A DNA stretch of 64,000 bases from Cedecea neteri (lineage in GTDB: Bacteria; Pseudomonadota; Gammaproteobacteria; Enterobacterales; Enterobacteriaceae). The stretch lies in the NCBI RefSeq assembly GCF_000757825.1, contig NZ_CP009451.1, positions 2,418,001 to 2,482,000 on the forward strand, in the 5' to 3' direction. Below are positions 54,565-64,000 of this stretch, one piece after another; position 1 is the stretch's first letter, and every line of letters begins with the position of its first letter. Under the pieces are notes generated by a model, which was given only the letters and a program-made list of their open reading frames with translations, did no database searches and was not told where the DNA came from. Position numbers and translations under genes: made by a program.

Positions 54565-55691
54565 AATTTCACCTGATTTTGTTTTAAGGCATTCAAAATT
54601 CGGCTGCAAGCCTCGCCGTCACCGTAAGGGTTATGGGCGCGGCTCATCGCATTATATTCTTGCTCATCACGGAGCAGTCGAGTGACTTCTGCCACGATTT
54701 TCTCTTCATCCGTCCCCACCAGGCGCACGGTCCCTGCAGCAACGGCTTCAGGACGCTCGGTAGTTTCACGCATCACCAAAACGGGCTTACCAAGGGAAGG
54801 GGCCTCTTCCTGGATTCCGCCGGAATCAGTCAGGATAAGCCAGGCATGATTCATGAGATAAACGAACGGCAGGTATTCCTGCGGCTCAATCAGAATCACG
54901 TTATCGACATGCCCCAGAATACGTCTGACTGGCTCACTGACGTTTGGATTCAGATGAACCGGATACACTATCTGCACATCGCTGTTTTGGCTGGCGATTT
55001 TTGCCAGTGCATGGCAAATACGTTCGAAACCATCGCCAAAGCTTTCCCGGCGGTGGCCGGTGACCAGAATCATTTTTTTACTGGCATCAAGGAAGGGGTG
55101 GCGGGCCTCAATGTCCTGACGCACAGAATCCTGAGCCAGGACGCGATCGCGTACGGAGATCAACGCGTCGATAACGGTATTGCCGGTGACGAAGATTTTT
55201 TGCTCGCTGATGTTTTCTTTTAGTAGATTCTGGCGCGAGTTTTCCGTTGGCGCGAAATGCCAGGAAGCAAGGTGTCCGGTTAAGGTACGGTTTGCTTCCT
55301 CCGGCCATGGAGAATAAAGATCGCCGGTGCGTAAGCCCGCCTCAACGTGGCCGACGGGGATCCGCTGGTAGAAAGCGGCAAGGCTGGCCGCAACGGTTGT
55401 GGTGGTATCGCCATGGACCAGAACGACATCCGGCTTAAAGGATTCCAGCACTGGCTTAAGCCCTTCCAGAATGCGGCAGGTAATTTCCGTCAAGCCCTGC
55501 CCCGGTTTCATAATATTTAAGTCGTAGTCTGGCGTAATGGAAAAGAGGTGTAATACCTGATCCAGCATCTCGCGATGCTGTGCCGTTACACATACTTTCG
55601 CGTCAAAAAACGCGTCTTTTGCCAACGCATCCACCAACGGGGCCATTTTTATAGCCTCCGGGCGCGTGCCAAAAACTGTTAATACTTTCAC
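54561..55691 (-). CDS. wecB: UDP-N-acetylglucosamine 2-epimerase WecB
   Basis: WecB (376 residues, E. coli length) converts UDP-GlcNAc to UDP-ManNAc. [33 protein letters not shown] and TGHRRESFG are characteristic family segments. The start is GTG at 55691 (translated [11 protein letters not shown]). An upstream in-frame start at 55730 is rejected because its 13 residues are not conserved. It follows wzzE by 61 bases. Confidence 0.95.
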   Translation of the reverse strand: MKVLTVFGTRPEAIKMAPLVDALAKDAFFDAKVCVTAQHREMLDQVLHLFSITPDYDLNIMKPGQGLTEITCRILEGLKPVLESFKPDVVLVHGDTTTTVAASLAAFYQRIPVGHVEAGLRTGDLYSPWPEEANRTLTGHLASWHFAPTENSRQNLLKENISEQKIFVTGNTVIDALISVRDRVLAQDSVRQDIEARHPFLDASKKMILVTGHRRESFGDGFERICHALAKIASQNSDVQIVYPVHLNPNVSEPVRRILGHVDNVILIEPQEYLPFVYLMNHAWLILTDSGGIQEEAPSLGKPVLVMRETTERPEAVAAGTVRLVGTDEEKIVAEVTRLLRDEQEYNAMSRAHNPYGDGEACSRILNALKQNQVKL

Positions 55692-55752
55692 GGTGATTCT
55701 CTTATATTGAATTAGGTGGAGGCATTCCATCGCTCCTCCACCAGTAAAGGGC

Positions 55753-56799
55753 TTACGCGGCCTTTGGACGGCGAGCTAAGGCTACGCCAGCACCGATAAG
55801 CGCCCCAACCGCACCCCACATAATCAGCAAGAATGCACGACGAGGACTGTCGCGCTTCACCGGCTCTTCTGGCGTGCGTAAATAGCGATAAGTTTGGAAA
55901 CGAGTGTCGACCGTCGGCCCAACGTTTAACGTGTTTAACATCGCCCGATTCTGATCGTAGTCGATATCAAAATCAGGGCCGACGGCCTGAAGGCTTTCCA
56001 GCCTCGCCTGTAACATAGGGCGGCCCAGCATAAACATTTCTGAATCAGGAAGCTCTTCAGCGGGAACATTCGTTTCACTGCGGGTAATGTTTTGCTGTTG
56101 AGCGATTTTCAGCGCCTGCTCAACGCTTTTTATTTTGCGATCGTAAATGGACTGCGCAACGGCTTCCTGCCTTTTTACCTGTGCTTTCAGCTGGATGGTG
56201 CGTGCCGCCCAGGCGCCCGTGAGTTCTTCATTAAGATGGCTGGCCGCACGCTGGCTCGCAAAAGCAACATATTGACGCAGAAGGTTATTGGCGTCCGCGG
56301 CGGTTTCAGCAACCAGCTTAACGCTATCACTGATATTGCGAGCGCTGTCGCCAGAGGTGTACTGGATGTTATCGACAATTTCATCCAACAGCGCGGCATC
56401 GACTTTACTGTTCCCCACCTGACGCTGCTTGTAGTAATCCGTCTGTAGCCAAAAATCCCTGCGGGTGTCATAGGCCGAGAGCTGTACGACGAACTCTTTA
56501 TAGGCTTCGTCCATCACCGAAGGCTGATCGGCCGTCGCCATATTGGATTTAACATCGAGGTTGCGCAGGAACTGCTGCTGGGAATAGTAGCCCCCCAACA
56601 TATTAACCGTTGGGCGGTCAGTGATCGCCGTTGAACTCCACTCTTGTTTCGCTAAAAATGTATAAATCAGCGCAATAAGGGCAAATACAAAGGCAATTCC
56701 GATAATCCAGAATTTGCCCTGCCACAGCGTGCGAAACAAACCACGAATATCCAGCTCGTTTTCTACTGCCGGGTAACTGCCTGGCACGTTGTCTTTCAT
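55753..56799 (-). CDS. wzzE: ECA chain-length regulator WzzE
   Basis: WzzE (348 residues, E. coli length) is a polysaccharide co-polymerase that sets ECA chain length. It has an N-terminal membrane segment (about 32-54), a coiled-coil periplasmic domain and a C-terminal membrane segment with the Pro-rich [14 protein letters not shown] motif. It lies 22 bases after wecA. Confidence 0.95.
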   Translation of the reverse strand: MKDNVPGSYPAVENELDIRGLFRTLWQGKFWIIGIAFVFALIALIYTFLAKQEWSSTAITDRPTVNMLGGYYSQQQFLRNLDVKSNMATADQPSVMDEAYKEFVVQLSAYDTRRDFWLQTDYYKQRQVGNSKVDAALLDEIVDNIQYTSGDSARNISDSVKLVAETAADANNLLRQYVAFASQRAASHLNEELTGAWAARTIQLKAQVKRQEAVAQSIYDRKIKSVEQALKIAQQQNITRSETNVPAEELPDSEMFMLGRPMLQARLESLQAVGPDFDIDYDQNRAMLNTLNVGPTVDTRFQTYRYLRTPEEPVKRDSPRRAFLLIMWGAVGALIGAGVALARRPKAA

Positions 56800-56821
56800 C
56801 GCTTCCCCAATTCAAGTCAGA

Positions 56822-57912
56822 CTAGATGTTTACGTTGTTGTTTCTGCGAATGCGACGTTTATGGCGTCTGATAAAGCGAGCGACTTTCCAGGCTCGTTTA
56901 ATACAAAAATCGTATAGTACAAATGCAAGCAAGAACAATGCCAACATTACCCACTCAGGGATAAAGTGCAGATATTCAGCGGCAACGCCAACGGCAGCAA
57001 GCAGCGCTGCGGCAAGCGTAATCAGGACAAAGGCCTGCCGAGAAGTAAAACCAGCCCGCATGATCAAATGATGAATGTGCTGGCGGTCTGGAGAGAATGG
57101 ACTCATACCCTTACGTAAACGACGATACATAATTGCAATCATATCCATCAGGGGAATCGCAATGATCCATAGCGCAGTCACTGGGCTTATTGGGTGTGTT
57201 TGTCCCTGAGTCGTCTCCAGCAGGATCCAGATAATCGTAAAACCGATTAACGTACTGCCGGCATCCCCCATAAAGACTTTATAGCGACGTCCAAGCACAC
57301 CCAGGTTAAGAAGGATGTATGGCAAGATGGCAACGATCATCGCAAAACACCACATCGCGAGACTGTACTGACCATCAAAGAATAGAATAATACCAATCGC
57401 AGCAAACGAAACGGATGAGAGTCCCCCAGCAGACCATCAATCCCATCAACCATATTGAATGCGTTGATCGCCGCCCACACGGCAAACAGCGTCAGGAAAT
57501 AGCCAAAGGGGCCTAGTACCAGTTCCCATGAACCAAATATATAGCCCAAACTACTAAGATGCAGATTGCCATAGAACATCATTACGATGCCAATAAGTGC
57601 CTGTATTGACGCTCGAATCTTCACTCTTACATCAAAACGGTCATCAAGTGCACCGATCAGAACAAGCACGCCCGCGCAGGTTAAATAAAGCCAGCCGTGT
57701 GGGATGTAGTACTTTCCGAGGATGAAAGAAAAGCAAATACCAGCGTAAACAGAGATCCCACCAACCAGGGGAATCAACCCTTGGTGACGTTTACGGAAAT
57801 TCGGTTTATCAACAAGGCCGATTCTCTTCGCTACCTTACGAGCAATGAATAGAAAGGCGGTAGTAAAGATGAAAATTAGTAGTAAGTCAGTTCCGGCGGT
57901 GACTAAATTCAC
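56822..57912 (-). pseudogene. wecA: wecA, GlcNAc-1-phosphate transferase, disrupted by a frameshift
   Basis: WecA (363 residues if repaired; E. coli 367) starts ECA, and often O antigen, by moving GlcNAc-1-P onto undecaprenyl phosphate. The first half (GTG start 57912, VNLVTAGTDL) runs in frame through D90-D91 (ALDDRFD) and D156/D159 (NMVDGIDGLLG). It then leaves frame at a run of five G (C at 57423-57427). The second half (from LSSVSFAAIG to the HIHH motif and basic tail) continues in another frame to 56822. One added G restores a full protein. It may be a true mutation, a phase-variable tract or a sequencing error. Confidence 0.85.
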
Positions 57913-57989
57913 AGTGAAAGGTCTCTGCAAGATTTATGGGCAAAGTCAGCATAGTAGAAATATGCAACTGTCCCGAAGAGATTAAACAT
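57909..57989 (-). CDS. Candidate 26-codon leader ORF coupled to wecA
   Basis: An ATG at 57989 has AGGGAGGAATT just upstream, a near-ideal ribosome binding site. The 26-codon frame (MFNLFGTVAYFYYADFAHKS..., ending LSL) closes with TGA at 57909-57911, and the wecA GTG starts at 57912, giving the overlap GTGA. Such overlap suggests translational coupling. I do not recognise a family. It may be a leader peptide, or the ribosome may load here because wecA itself has a weak start. Confidence 0.5.
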   Translation of the reverse strand: MFNLFGTVAYFYYADFAHKSCRDLSL

Positions 57990-58107
57990 AATTCCTCCCT
58001 GAACAAACTGTTAGCGATGGACTGCTTCCATGGCAAAAGGAATTTTGAAAAGATAACGATAGCGAATACATTCATCGTATGTATATCGTATCTAGCAGAA
58101 AAGAAAA

Positions 58108-58129
58108 ACGCCACGACTAAGCGTGGCGT
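58108..58129 (-). terminator. Intrinsic terminator of rho
   Basis: ACGCCACG/CGTGGCGT (58108-58115 with 58122-58129) is followed by TTTTT on the minus strand, 18 bases after the rho stop. The rest of the 57990-58147 interval holds the wecA promoter region. Confidence 0.8.
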
Positions 58130-58147
58130 TCCCCGAGTTTTTGTTGC

Positions 58148-59407
58148 TTACGAGCGCTTCATCATGTCGAAGAAGTCATCGTTGGTTTTGGTCATCGCCA
58201 ACTTATTGATGAGGAATTCCATGGCATCAATTTCGCCCATCGGGTGAATGATTTTGCGCAGGATCCACATTTTCTGCAGCTCTTCCTGGGTAGTAAGCAG
58301 CTCTTCTTTACGGGTACCGGAACGGTTGTAGTCGATTGCCGGGAAGACGCGTTTTTCCGCGATCTTACGGGACAGGTGCAGTTCCATGTTACCGGTGCCT
58401 TTAAACTCTTCGTAGATAACTTCATCCATTTTAGAGCCGGTATCGATAAGCGCGGTGGCGATAATGGTCAGGCTACCGCCTTCTTCCACGTTACGTGCAG
58501 CACCGAAGAAGCGTTTTGGACGGTGCAGGGCGTTTGCGTCCACACCACCGGTCAGTACTTTACCGGAAGCCGGTACTACGGTGTTGTAGGCACGCGCCAG
58601 ACGAGTGATGGAGTCGAGCAGGATGATAACGTCTTTCTTGTGCTCAACCAGACGTTTCGCCTTCTCAATAACCATTTCGGCGACCTGCACGTGGCGGGAA
58701 GCTGGCTCGTCAAAGGTAGAGGCAACCACTTCACCCTTAACCAGACGCTGCATCTCGGTCACTTCTTCCGGACGTTCGTCGATCAGCAGTACCATCAGTA
58801 CGCAATCAGGGTGGTTGTAGGCGATGCTCTGAGCGATGTTCTGCAACAGCATGGTTTTACCGGCTTTTGGCGGTGCCACGATAAGGCCACGCTGACCACG
58901 GCCGATTGGCGATGCCAGATCGAGTACGCGAGCGGTTAAATCTTCGGTAGAACCGTTACCACGCTCCATACGCAGACGAGAGTTTGCGTGCAGCGGGGTT
59001 AAGTTTTCGAACAGGATCTTGCTACGGGCGTTTTCCGGCTTGTCGTAGTTAACTTCGTTAACCTTCAGCAGCGCAAAGTAGCGTTCGCCTTCTTTCGGCG
59101 GACGAATCTTACCGGAGATGGTATCCCCTGTGCGAAGGTTGAAACGGCGGATTTGGCTGGGAGAAACGTAGATGTCATCGGGACCGGCGAGGTAGGAGCT
59201 GTCTGCAGAGCGGAGGAAACCAAATCCATCCTGCAGTATCTCCAGCACACCGTCACCAAAGATATCTTCGCCACTCTTAGCGTGTTGCTTCAGGATGGAG
59301 AAAATGATGTCCTGCTTGCGCATGCGGGCTTGGTTTTCCAGCCCCATATTTTCGCCGAGAGTAATCAGCTCAGAAACCGGCGTATTCTTTAATTCGGTAA
59401 GATTCAT
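58148..59407 (-). CDS. rho: Transcription termination factor Rho
   Basis: Rho (419 residues, E. coli length) is a hexameric RNA translocase that terminates transcription. The N-terminal RNA-binding domain, the Walker A motif [11 protein letters not shown], the Walker [16 protein letters not shown] and the C-terminal tail [15 protein letters not shown] are all present. It stands between trxA and wecA on the same strand as in E. coli, with a leader of about 278 bases. Confidence 0.98.
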   Translation of the reverse strand: MNLTELKNTPVSELITLGENMGLENQARMRKQDIIFSILKQHAKSGEDIFGDGVLEILQDGFGFLRSADSSYLAGPDDIYVSPSQIRRFNLRTGDTISGKIRPPKEGERYFALLKVNEVNYDKPENARSKILFENLTPLHANSRLRMERGNGSTEDLTARVLDLASPIGRGQRGLIVAPPKAGKTMLLQNIAQSIAYNHPDCVLMVLLIDERPEEVTEMQRLVKGEVVASTFDEPASRHVQVAEMVIEKAKRLVEHKKDVIILLDSITRLARAYNTVVPASGKVLTGGVDANALHRPKRFFGAARNVEEGGSLTIIATALIDTGSKMDEVIYEEFKGTGNMELHLSRKIAEKRVFPAIDYNRSGTRKEELLTTQEELQKMWILRKIIHPMGEIDAMEFLINKLAMTKTNDDFFDMMKRS

Positions 59408-59720
59408 AATGGTGGGTTCTTAAACTCGGGGGAAATCTCGAACTTAGTTTCGTGAATGGTATGGCAGGGTCATCCGTGCCTGTTTAATGGCTACCACACA
59501 TGTCCGATCGCTGCCTGGTCATAGGAAATACGCAGAACTGAAACGACAAGACGGAATGGGTGATAAGCCCGAATTCGGTTATGCGTCCGTTGTGATTGCT
59601 GTAAAAGAGAGTGTATTTGACAGCGAACGGGAAGCATTAAGGTAATACAAAGATTCAAACTTAAGGGCAAGTTCAAAGCGAAGTCATAGGTAACTTAGCA
59701 TGTGTGATGCCGGGCGTCCA
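59408..59720 (-). promoter_or_regulatory. rho promoter and leader
   Basis: TGGACG, 17 bases and TAAGTT with an extended TGC lie at 59692-59720, giving a predicted start near 59685 and a leader of about 278 bases. In E. coli this leader is the site of autogenous Rho-dependent attenuation, and it carries rhoL. A 61-codon frame (59491-59676) is open here, but I cannot match it to E. coli RhoL: a one-base difference near 59524 breaks the shared segment. Confidence 0.5.
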
Positions 59721-59768
59721 GCAGCTCGCAAAAAAATGCAAGTGTGGCACGCGCCGGCTGAGATTCCA

Positions 59769-60098
59769 TTATGCCAGATTAGCGTCGAGGAACTCTTTTA
59801 ACTGACCTTTAGACAGCGCACCCACTTTGGTCGCCGCGACTTCGCCGTTTTTGAACAGCAGCAGGGTTGGGATACCGCGGATGCCGTATTTAGGCGCAGT
59901 GCCCGGGTTCTGGTCGATGTTCAGCTTAGCTACGGTGATTTTGCCCTGATATTCATCAGCGATCTCGTCAAGAATCGGGGCGATCATTTTGCATGGACCA
60001 CACCATTCTGCCCAGAAATCAACCAGAATCAACCCTTCAGCTTTAAGCACGTCCGTGTCGAAACTGCCGTCAGTCAGGTGAATAATTTTATCGCTCAT
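59769..60098 (-). CDS. trxA: Thioredoxin 1 TrxA
   Basis: TrxA (109 residues, E. coli length) is the main cytoplasmic disulfide reductase. The active site is W-C33-G-P-C36, and the cis-Pro loop reads [11 protein letters not shown]. It is divergent from rhlB and upstream of rho, as in E. coli. Confidence 0.98.
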   Translation of the reverse strand: MSDKIIHLTDGSFDTDVLKAEGLILVDFWAEWCGPCKMIAPILDEIADEYQGKITVAKLNIDQNPGTAPKYGIRGIPTLLLFKNGEVAATKVGALSKGQLKEFLDANLA

Positions 60099-60229
60099 GT
60101 TCTACTCCGCAGGATTGTGTCTACCTTGTTGGTGTAGCATTAACCAACTTGGGGTGACTTTATTTCACCCGGTTTATTTCAACGGATGTGCTTTCGTAAA
60201 GCAATAGTAAACTGATATTCTACCACACT

Positions 60230-61498
60230 ATGAGCAAAACACATTTGACCGAAAAGAAGTTTTCCGACTTCGCCCTGCACCCTAAGGTGATTGAAGCCCT
60301 TGAAAATAAAGGGTTCCATAACTGCACCCCAATTCAGGCACTGGCACTTCCGCTGACTCTGGCGAATCGTGACGTTGCAGGGCAGGCGCAAACCGGTACA
60401 GGCAAAACGATGGCGTTTCTGACGTCCACGTTCCATTATTTACTTTCTCACCCGGTTCCTGAGAACCGCCAGGTGAATCAGCCGCGCGCTTTGATTATGG
60501 CGCCAACCCGCGAGTTAGCGGTACAGATTCACTCGGATGCAGAACCGCTAGCGCAGGCAACAGGCCTGAAGCTTGGCCTTGCCTACGGCGGCGACGGCTA
60601 TGATAAACAGCTGAAAGTGCTGGAAAGCGGCGTAGATATTTTGATTGGCACCACCGGTCGTTTGATCGATTACGCCAAACAAAACCACATTAACTTAGGT
60701 GCCATTCAGGTTGTGGTACTGGATGAAGCCGACCGCATGTACGACCTCGGCTTCATTAAAGACATTCGCTGGCTGTTCCGCCGCATGCCGCCGGTCACCC
60801 AACGTCTGAACATGCTGTTCTCTGCGACCCTTTCCTACCGCGTACGTGAGCTTGCTTTCGAGCAGATGAACAATGCGGAATATGTAGAAGTTGAACCGGA
60901 ACAGAGAACCGGCCACCGTATTAAAGAAGAGCTTTTCTACCCTTCTAACGAAGAGAAAATGCGTCTGCTGCAAACGCTTATCGAAGAAGAATGGCCAGAC
61001 CGCGCCATCATCTTCGCAAACACCAAACACCGCTGTGAAGATATTTGGGGTCATCTGGCCGCTGACGGTCATCGCGTTGGGCTGTTAACGGGTGATGTCG
61101 CACAGAAGAAACGCCTGCGTATCCTGGAAGAGTTTACCCGTGGCGATCTGGATATTCTGGTTGCAACCGACGTTGCGGCTCGCGGCCTGCATATTCCGGC
61201 TGTAACCCACGTCTTTAACTACGATCTGCCTGACGATTGCGAAGATTACGTTCACCGTATTGGCCGTACAGGCCGTGCCGGGGCAAGCGGTCACTCGATC
61301 AGCCTCGCCTGTGAAGATTACGCGCTGAACTTATCGGCGATTGAAACCTATATTGGCCACTCAATTCCGGTGAGCAAATATAACCCTGAAGCATTGTTAA
61401 ATGAGTTCCCACCGCCAAAACGCCTGACCCGTAGCCGCCCAGGCAACGGTCCACGCCGCGGTGGTGCTCCTCGTGGTAATCGTCGTCGCGCAGGTTAA
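60230..61498 (+). CDS. rhlB: ATP-dependent RNA helicase RhlB
   Basis: RhlB (422 residues; E. coli 421) is the DEAD-box helicase of the RNA degradosome and binds RNase E. The Q motif, Walker [13 protein letters not shown] ([11 protein letters not shown]), SAT and the [10 protein letters not shown] motif are all present. The Arg/Gly-rich tail ([14 protein letters not shown]) is usual. It precedes gppA by six bases. Confidence 0.97.
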   Translation: MSKTHLTEKKFSDFALHPKVIEALENKGFHNCTPIQALALPLTLANRDVAGQAQTGTGKTMAFLTSTFHYLLSHPVPENRQVNQPRALIMAPTRELAVQIHSDAEPLAQATGLKLGLAYGGDGYDKQLKVLESGVDILIGTTGRLIDYAKQNHINLGAIQVVVLDEADRMYDLGFIKDIRWLFRRMPPVTQRLNMLFSATLSYRVRELAFEQMNNAEYVEVEPEQRTGHRIKEELFYPSNEEKMRLLQTLIEEEWPDRAIIFANTKHRCEDIWGHLAADGHRVGLLTGDVAQKKRLRILEEFTRGDLDILVATDVAARGLHIPAVTHVFNYDLPDDCEDYVHRIGRTGRAGASGHSISLACEDYALNLSAIETYIGHSIPVSKYNPEALLNEFPPPKRLTRSRPGNGPRRGGAPRGNRRRAG

Positions 61499-61504
61499 AA
61501 ATCT

Positions 61505-62989
61505 ATGCTTAGCACCACCTCACTCTATGCAGCAATTGATCTCGGTTCTAACAGTTTTCATATGTTGGTTGTGCGTGAGGTGGCGGGAAGCATACAAACC
61601 CTAACCCGCATTAAGCGAAAAGTTCGCCTCGCTGCTGGCCTAAACAGCGAGAGCGTACTCTCCCCGGAAGCAATGGAGCGCGGCTGGCAATGCCTGCGCT
61701 TATTTGCTGAACGCCTTCAGGATATTCCTCAGAACCAAATTCGCGTTGTGGCTACAGCCACGCTGCGTCTCGCCGTCAATGCCGATGTTTTTCTGCAGAA
61801 AGCCCAGCAAATCCTCGGCTGCCCGGTACAGGTTATTCGCGGTGAAGAGGAAGCCCGCCTGATTTATCAGGGCGTCGCCCACACAACCGGCGGAGACGAT
61901 CGACGTCTGGTGGTGGATATTGGGGGGGCGAGTACCGAGCTGGTGACCGGCACCGGCGCACAAACCACCTCATTATTCAGCCTTTCAATGGGTTGCGTCA
62001 CCTGGCTGGAGCGTTTCTTCAGCGACAGAAATCTCGCTCAGGAAAACTTTGCTGCGGCAGAGGCTGCAGCAGCAGAAGTCCTCAGCCCGGTGATTAACGA
62101 GCTGAAAAGCCACGGCTGGAAAATCTGTGTGGGTGCTTCGGGTACCGTGCAGGCGCTGCAGGAAATCATGATGGCGCAGGGGATGGACGAACGTATCACC
62201 CTCGCAAAACTCCAGCAGCTAAAACAGCGCGCTATTCAGTGTGGCCGCCTGGAAGAGCTGGAAATTGAAGGCCTCACGCTGGAACGTGCGCTGGTTTTCC
62301 CAAGCGGTCTTGCCATTCTAATCGCCATATTCGAACAGCTCGGCATTGAATGTATGACGCTTGCCGGCGGTGCGCTGCGTGAGGGATTGGTCTACGGCAT
62401 GTTGCATCTTGCGGTTGACCAGGAGATTCGCCAGAGGACGCTGCGCAACGTTCAGCGCCGCTTTATGGTGGACACCAGCCAGGCCGCTCGCGTGGAACAA
62501 CTGGCACAGAATTTTGCAACACAAATAGCGGAGCCGTGGGGGCTTGACCCGCTTAGCCAGCAAATGCTGGCGAGCAGCGCACTGCTGCATGAAATTGGGT
62601 TGAGCATTGACTTCAAGCATGCGCCGCAGCATGCGGCCTATCTGGTAAAAAATCTGGATTTGCCGGGCTACACGCCAGCGCAGAAAAAGTTGCTGGCAAC
62701 GCTGCTGCTCAACCAGACCAACCCTGTCGATCTCTCTTCCCTGCACCAGCAAAACGCGGTGCCGCCGCGTGTGGCAGAAAGGCTTTGCCGCCTGTTACGC
62801 CTGGCAATTATTTTTGCAAACCGCCGCCGGGACGACATTCTTCCCGTGATTAAGCTGCAGGCGGACGGTGAAACTCTGCATCTGGAATTACCGGAGACCT
62901 GGCTGGCCTGCCACCCGCTAGGTGCCGAGCTGCTGGAACAGGAAAAACTCTGGCAGAGTTACGTTCACTGGCCGCTAAGCGTCAACTGA
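61505..62989 (+). CDS. gppA: Guanosine pentaphosphate phosphohydrolase GppA
   Basis: GppA (494 residues, E. coli length) hydrolyses pppGpp to ppGpp. The actin-like fold has [11 protein letters not shown] at the N-terminus and [11 protein letters not shown] for nucleotide binding; the C-terminal part is HD-like ([11 protein letters not shown]). It is in an operon with rhlB and converges on rep with a one-base gap (stop 62987-62989; rep begins at 62991). Confidence 0.96.
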   Translation: MLSTTSLYAAIDLGSNSFHMLVVREVAGSIQTLTRIKRKVRLAAGLNSESVLSPEAMERGWQCLRLFAERLQDIPQNQIRVVATATLRLAVNADVFLQKAQQILGCPVQVIRGEEEARLIYQGVAHTTGGDDRRLVVDIGGASTELVTGTGAQTTSLFSLSMGCVTWLERFFSDRNLAQENFAAAEAAAAEVLSPVINELKSHGWKICVGASGTVQALQEIMMAQGMDERITLAKLQQLKQRAIQCGRLEELEIEGLTLERALVFPSGLAILIAIFEQLGIECMTLAGGALREGLVYGMLHLAVDQEIRQRTLRNVQRRFMVDTSQAARVEQLAQNFATQIAEPWGLDPLSQQMLASSALLHEIGLSIDFKHAPQHAAYLVKNLDLPGYTPAQKKLLATLLLNQTNPVDLSSLHQQNAVPPRVAERLCRLLRLAIIFANRRRDDILPVIKLQADGETLHLELPETWLACHPLGAELLEQEKLWQSYVHWPLSVN

Positions 62990-62990
62990 A

Positions 62991-64000
62991 CTAGTTTTTA
63001 CGTGCTTTTGCCAGCATTTCGCGGATGTTGGCCACATTACTCTGCCCTTTTTGCATCCGCTCTTCGGCAGAAACCACCTTCCGCTCGGTTTCCCAGCTTA
63101 AATCATCCTGCGGCAACTCCAGCAGGAACCGGCTAGGTTCAGGCCGCACCAGCTCGCCGTACTGGCGACGCTCCCGGCAAAGCGTGAACGTCAGCTCTTT
63201 CTGAGCTCGGGTGATCCCTACATACGCCAGACGGCGTTCTTCATCCACGTTATCTTCGTCGATGCTGCTTTGGTGTGGCAGGATCCCTTCTTCCATGCCG
63301 ACGAGGTAGACATAAGGGAACTCCAGCCCCTTAGAAGCATGCAGGGTCATCAGCTGAACCTGATCGGCCTCTTCCTCGCTTTCCCCGCGCTCCATCATGT
63401 CGCGCAGCGTAAAGCGCGTCACCACCTGCGTTAAGGTCATCGGCTCATCCAGATCGCTGCCTTCAAGCATTTCCGTCATCCAGCTAAAGAGCTGATTAAC
63501 GTTTTTCATGCGCATTTCCGCAGCTTTCGGGCTGGGTGACGTTTCGTAAAGCCAGCTTTCATAGTCGATGCCGTGGATAAGGTCACGCACCGCAGCCACC
63601 GGCTCACGTTCAGCAAGCGTTGCTACGTCCCGCAGCCAGTGGGTAAAACGCTGCAGTGAGTCAAGGCCGCGCCCGCTAAGCGTCTGGCTTAGCCCCATAT
63701 CGAAGCTGGCGGTAAACAAACCTTTATTGCGCTGCATCGCCCACTCGCCAAGCTTTTGCAGCGTTGCCGGGCCAATCTCGCGCTTGGGCGTGTTCACTAT
63801 GCGCAGAAAGGCACTGTCGTCATCCGGATTCGTTAACACGCGCAGGTAGGCAAGCAGATCTTTGATTTCCGGGCGGGAGAAGAAAGATGTGCCGCCGGAG
63901 ATACGATACGGGATGCGGTTTTGCATCAGCATCTTTTCGAACACTCGCGACTGGTGGTTACCGCGATACAGAATGGCGTAATCTTTGTAGTTGGTTTTAT
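62991..64000 (-). CDS. rep: ATP-dependent DNA helicase Rep (N-terminus beyond window)
   Basis: This is the C-terminal half (about 336 residues) of a superfamily 1A helicase. It begins within [22 protein letters not shown] and ends [11 protein letters not shown]. Motifs [17 protein letters not shown] and [17 protein letters not shown] match Rep and are distinct from UvrD at 30408. E. coli Rep has about 673 residues and lies next to gppA. Rep supports replication fork progress through protein blocks. Confidence 0.96.
   Translation of the reverse strand, partial: KTNYKDYAILYRGNHQSRVFEKMLMQNRIPYRISGGTSFFSRPEIKDLLAYLRVLTNPDDDSAFLRIVNTPKREIGPATLQKLGEWAMQRNKGLFTASFDMGLSQTLSGRGLDSLQRFTHWLRDVATLAEREPVAAVRDLIHGIDYESWLYETSPSPKAAEMRMKNVNQLFSWMTEMLEGSDLDEPMTLTQVVTRFTLRDMMERGESEEEADQVQLMTLHASKGLEFPYVYLVGMEEGILPHQSSIDEDNVDEERRLAYVGITRAQKELTFTLCRERRQYGELVRPEPSRFLLELPQDDLSWETERKVVSAEERMQKGQSNVANIREMLAKARKN

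Noticed and set aside
59491..59676. A 61-codon open frame in the rho leader
   Set aside because: It does not match E. coli RhoL in frame and has no clear RBS. I keep only the leader as a regulatory feature.

Overview
The window is a stretch of chromosome from an enteric bacterium (family Enterobacteriaceae). Almost every gene has a full-length counterpart of nearly the same size and order as in Escherichia coli K-12, but it is not E. coli: hemB sits between rfaH and tatD, yigF and yigG are missing next to corA, rffG and rffH are missing from the enterobacterial common antigen (ECA) operon, and the argX tRNA operon has an extra proM. I cannot assign the genus from sequence alone. No prophage, transposase, integrase or CRISPR array is visible.

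Layout, left to right. (1) 1-4859: partial pepQ, divergent fadBA (fatty acid beta-oxidation) behind a FadR operator, then fre. (2) 4907-13683: ubiD, rfaH, an unusual hemB, tatD, tatC, tatB, tatA, ubiB, ubiJ and ubiE, which combine ubiquinone synthesis with twin-arginine protein export; rfaH points the other way. (3) 13775-24633: rmuC, udp, ysgA, metE/metR, bioP (yigM), yigL, pldB, rhtB and rhtC. (4) 24698-36028: recQ, pldA, yigI, rarD, corA with a long leader, uvrD with a LexA box, then the tightly overlapping dapF-yigA-xerC-yigB operon and lptM. (5) 36253-43920: an orphan DUF2620 gene, cyaY, cyaA (TTG start, CRP operator) and the divergent hemC-hemD-hemX-hemY operon. (6) 43962-45337: the small RNA GlmZ with a sigma-54-type promoter and three GlrR-type sites, then a tRNA operon (Arg, His, Leu, Pro, plus a second Pro and a tRNA fragment). 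(7) 45402-57989: thrP and the ECA operon wecA-wzzE-wecB-wecC-wecD-wecE-wzxE-wecF-wzyE-wecG. (8) 58148-64000: rho, trxA, rhlB, gppA and the C-terminal half of rep.

Most interesting points: wecA, the first ECA enzyme, carries an apparent one-base deletion in a G run that splits it into two reading frames; a 26-codon ORF with a very strong ribosome binding site overlaps the wecA start; the operon lacks rffGH, so its dTDP-sugar precursor must come from elsewhere; HemB is of the zinc-independent (Pseudomonas-like) class and is translationally coupled to tatD; glmZ has three TGTC-N10-GACA type sites upstream; and a DUF2620 (YhfU-like) protein sits alone between lptM and cyaY.

All identifications rest on reading the sequence and on recalled family knowledge. 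No database search was run.
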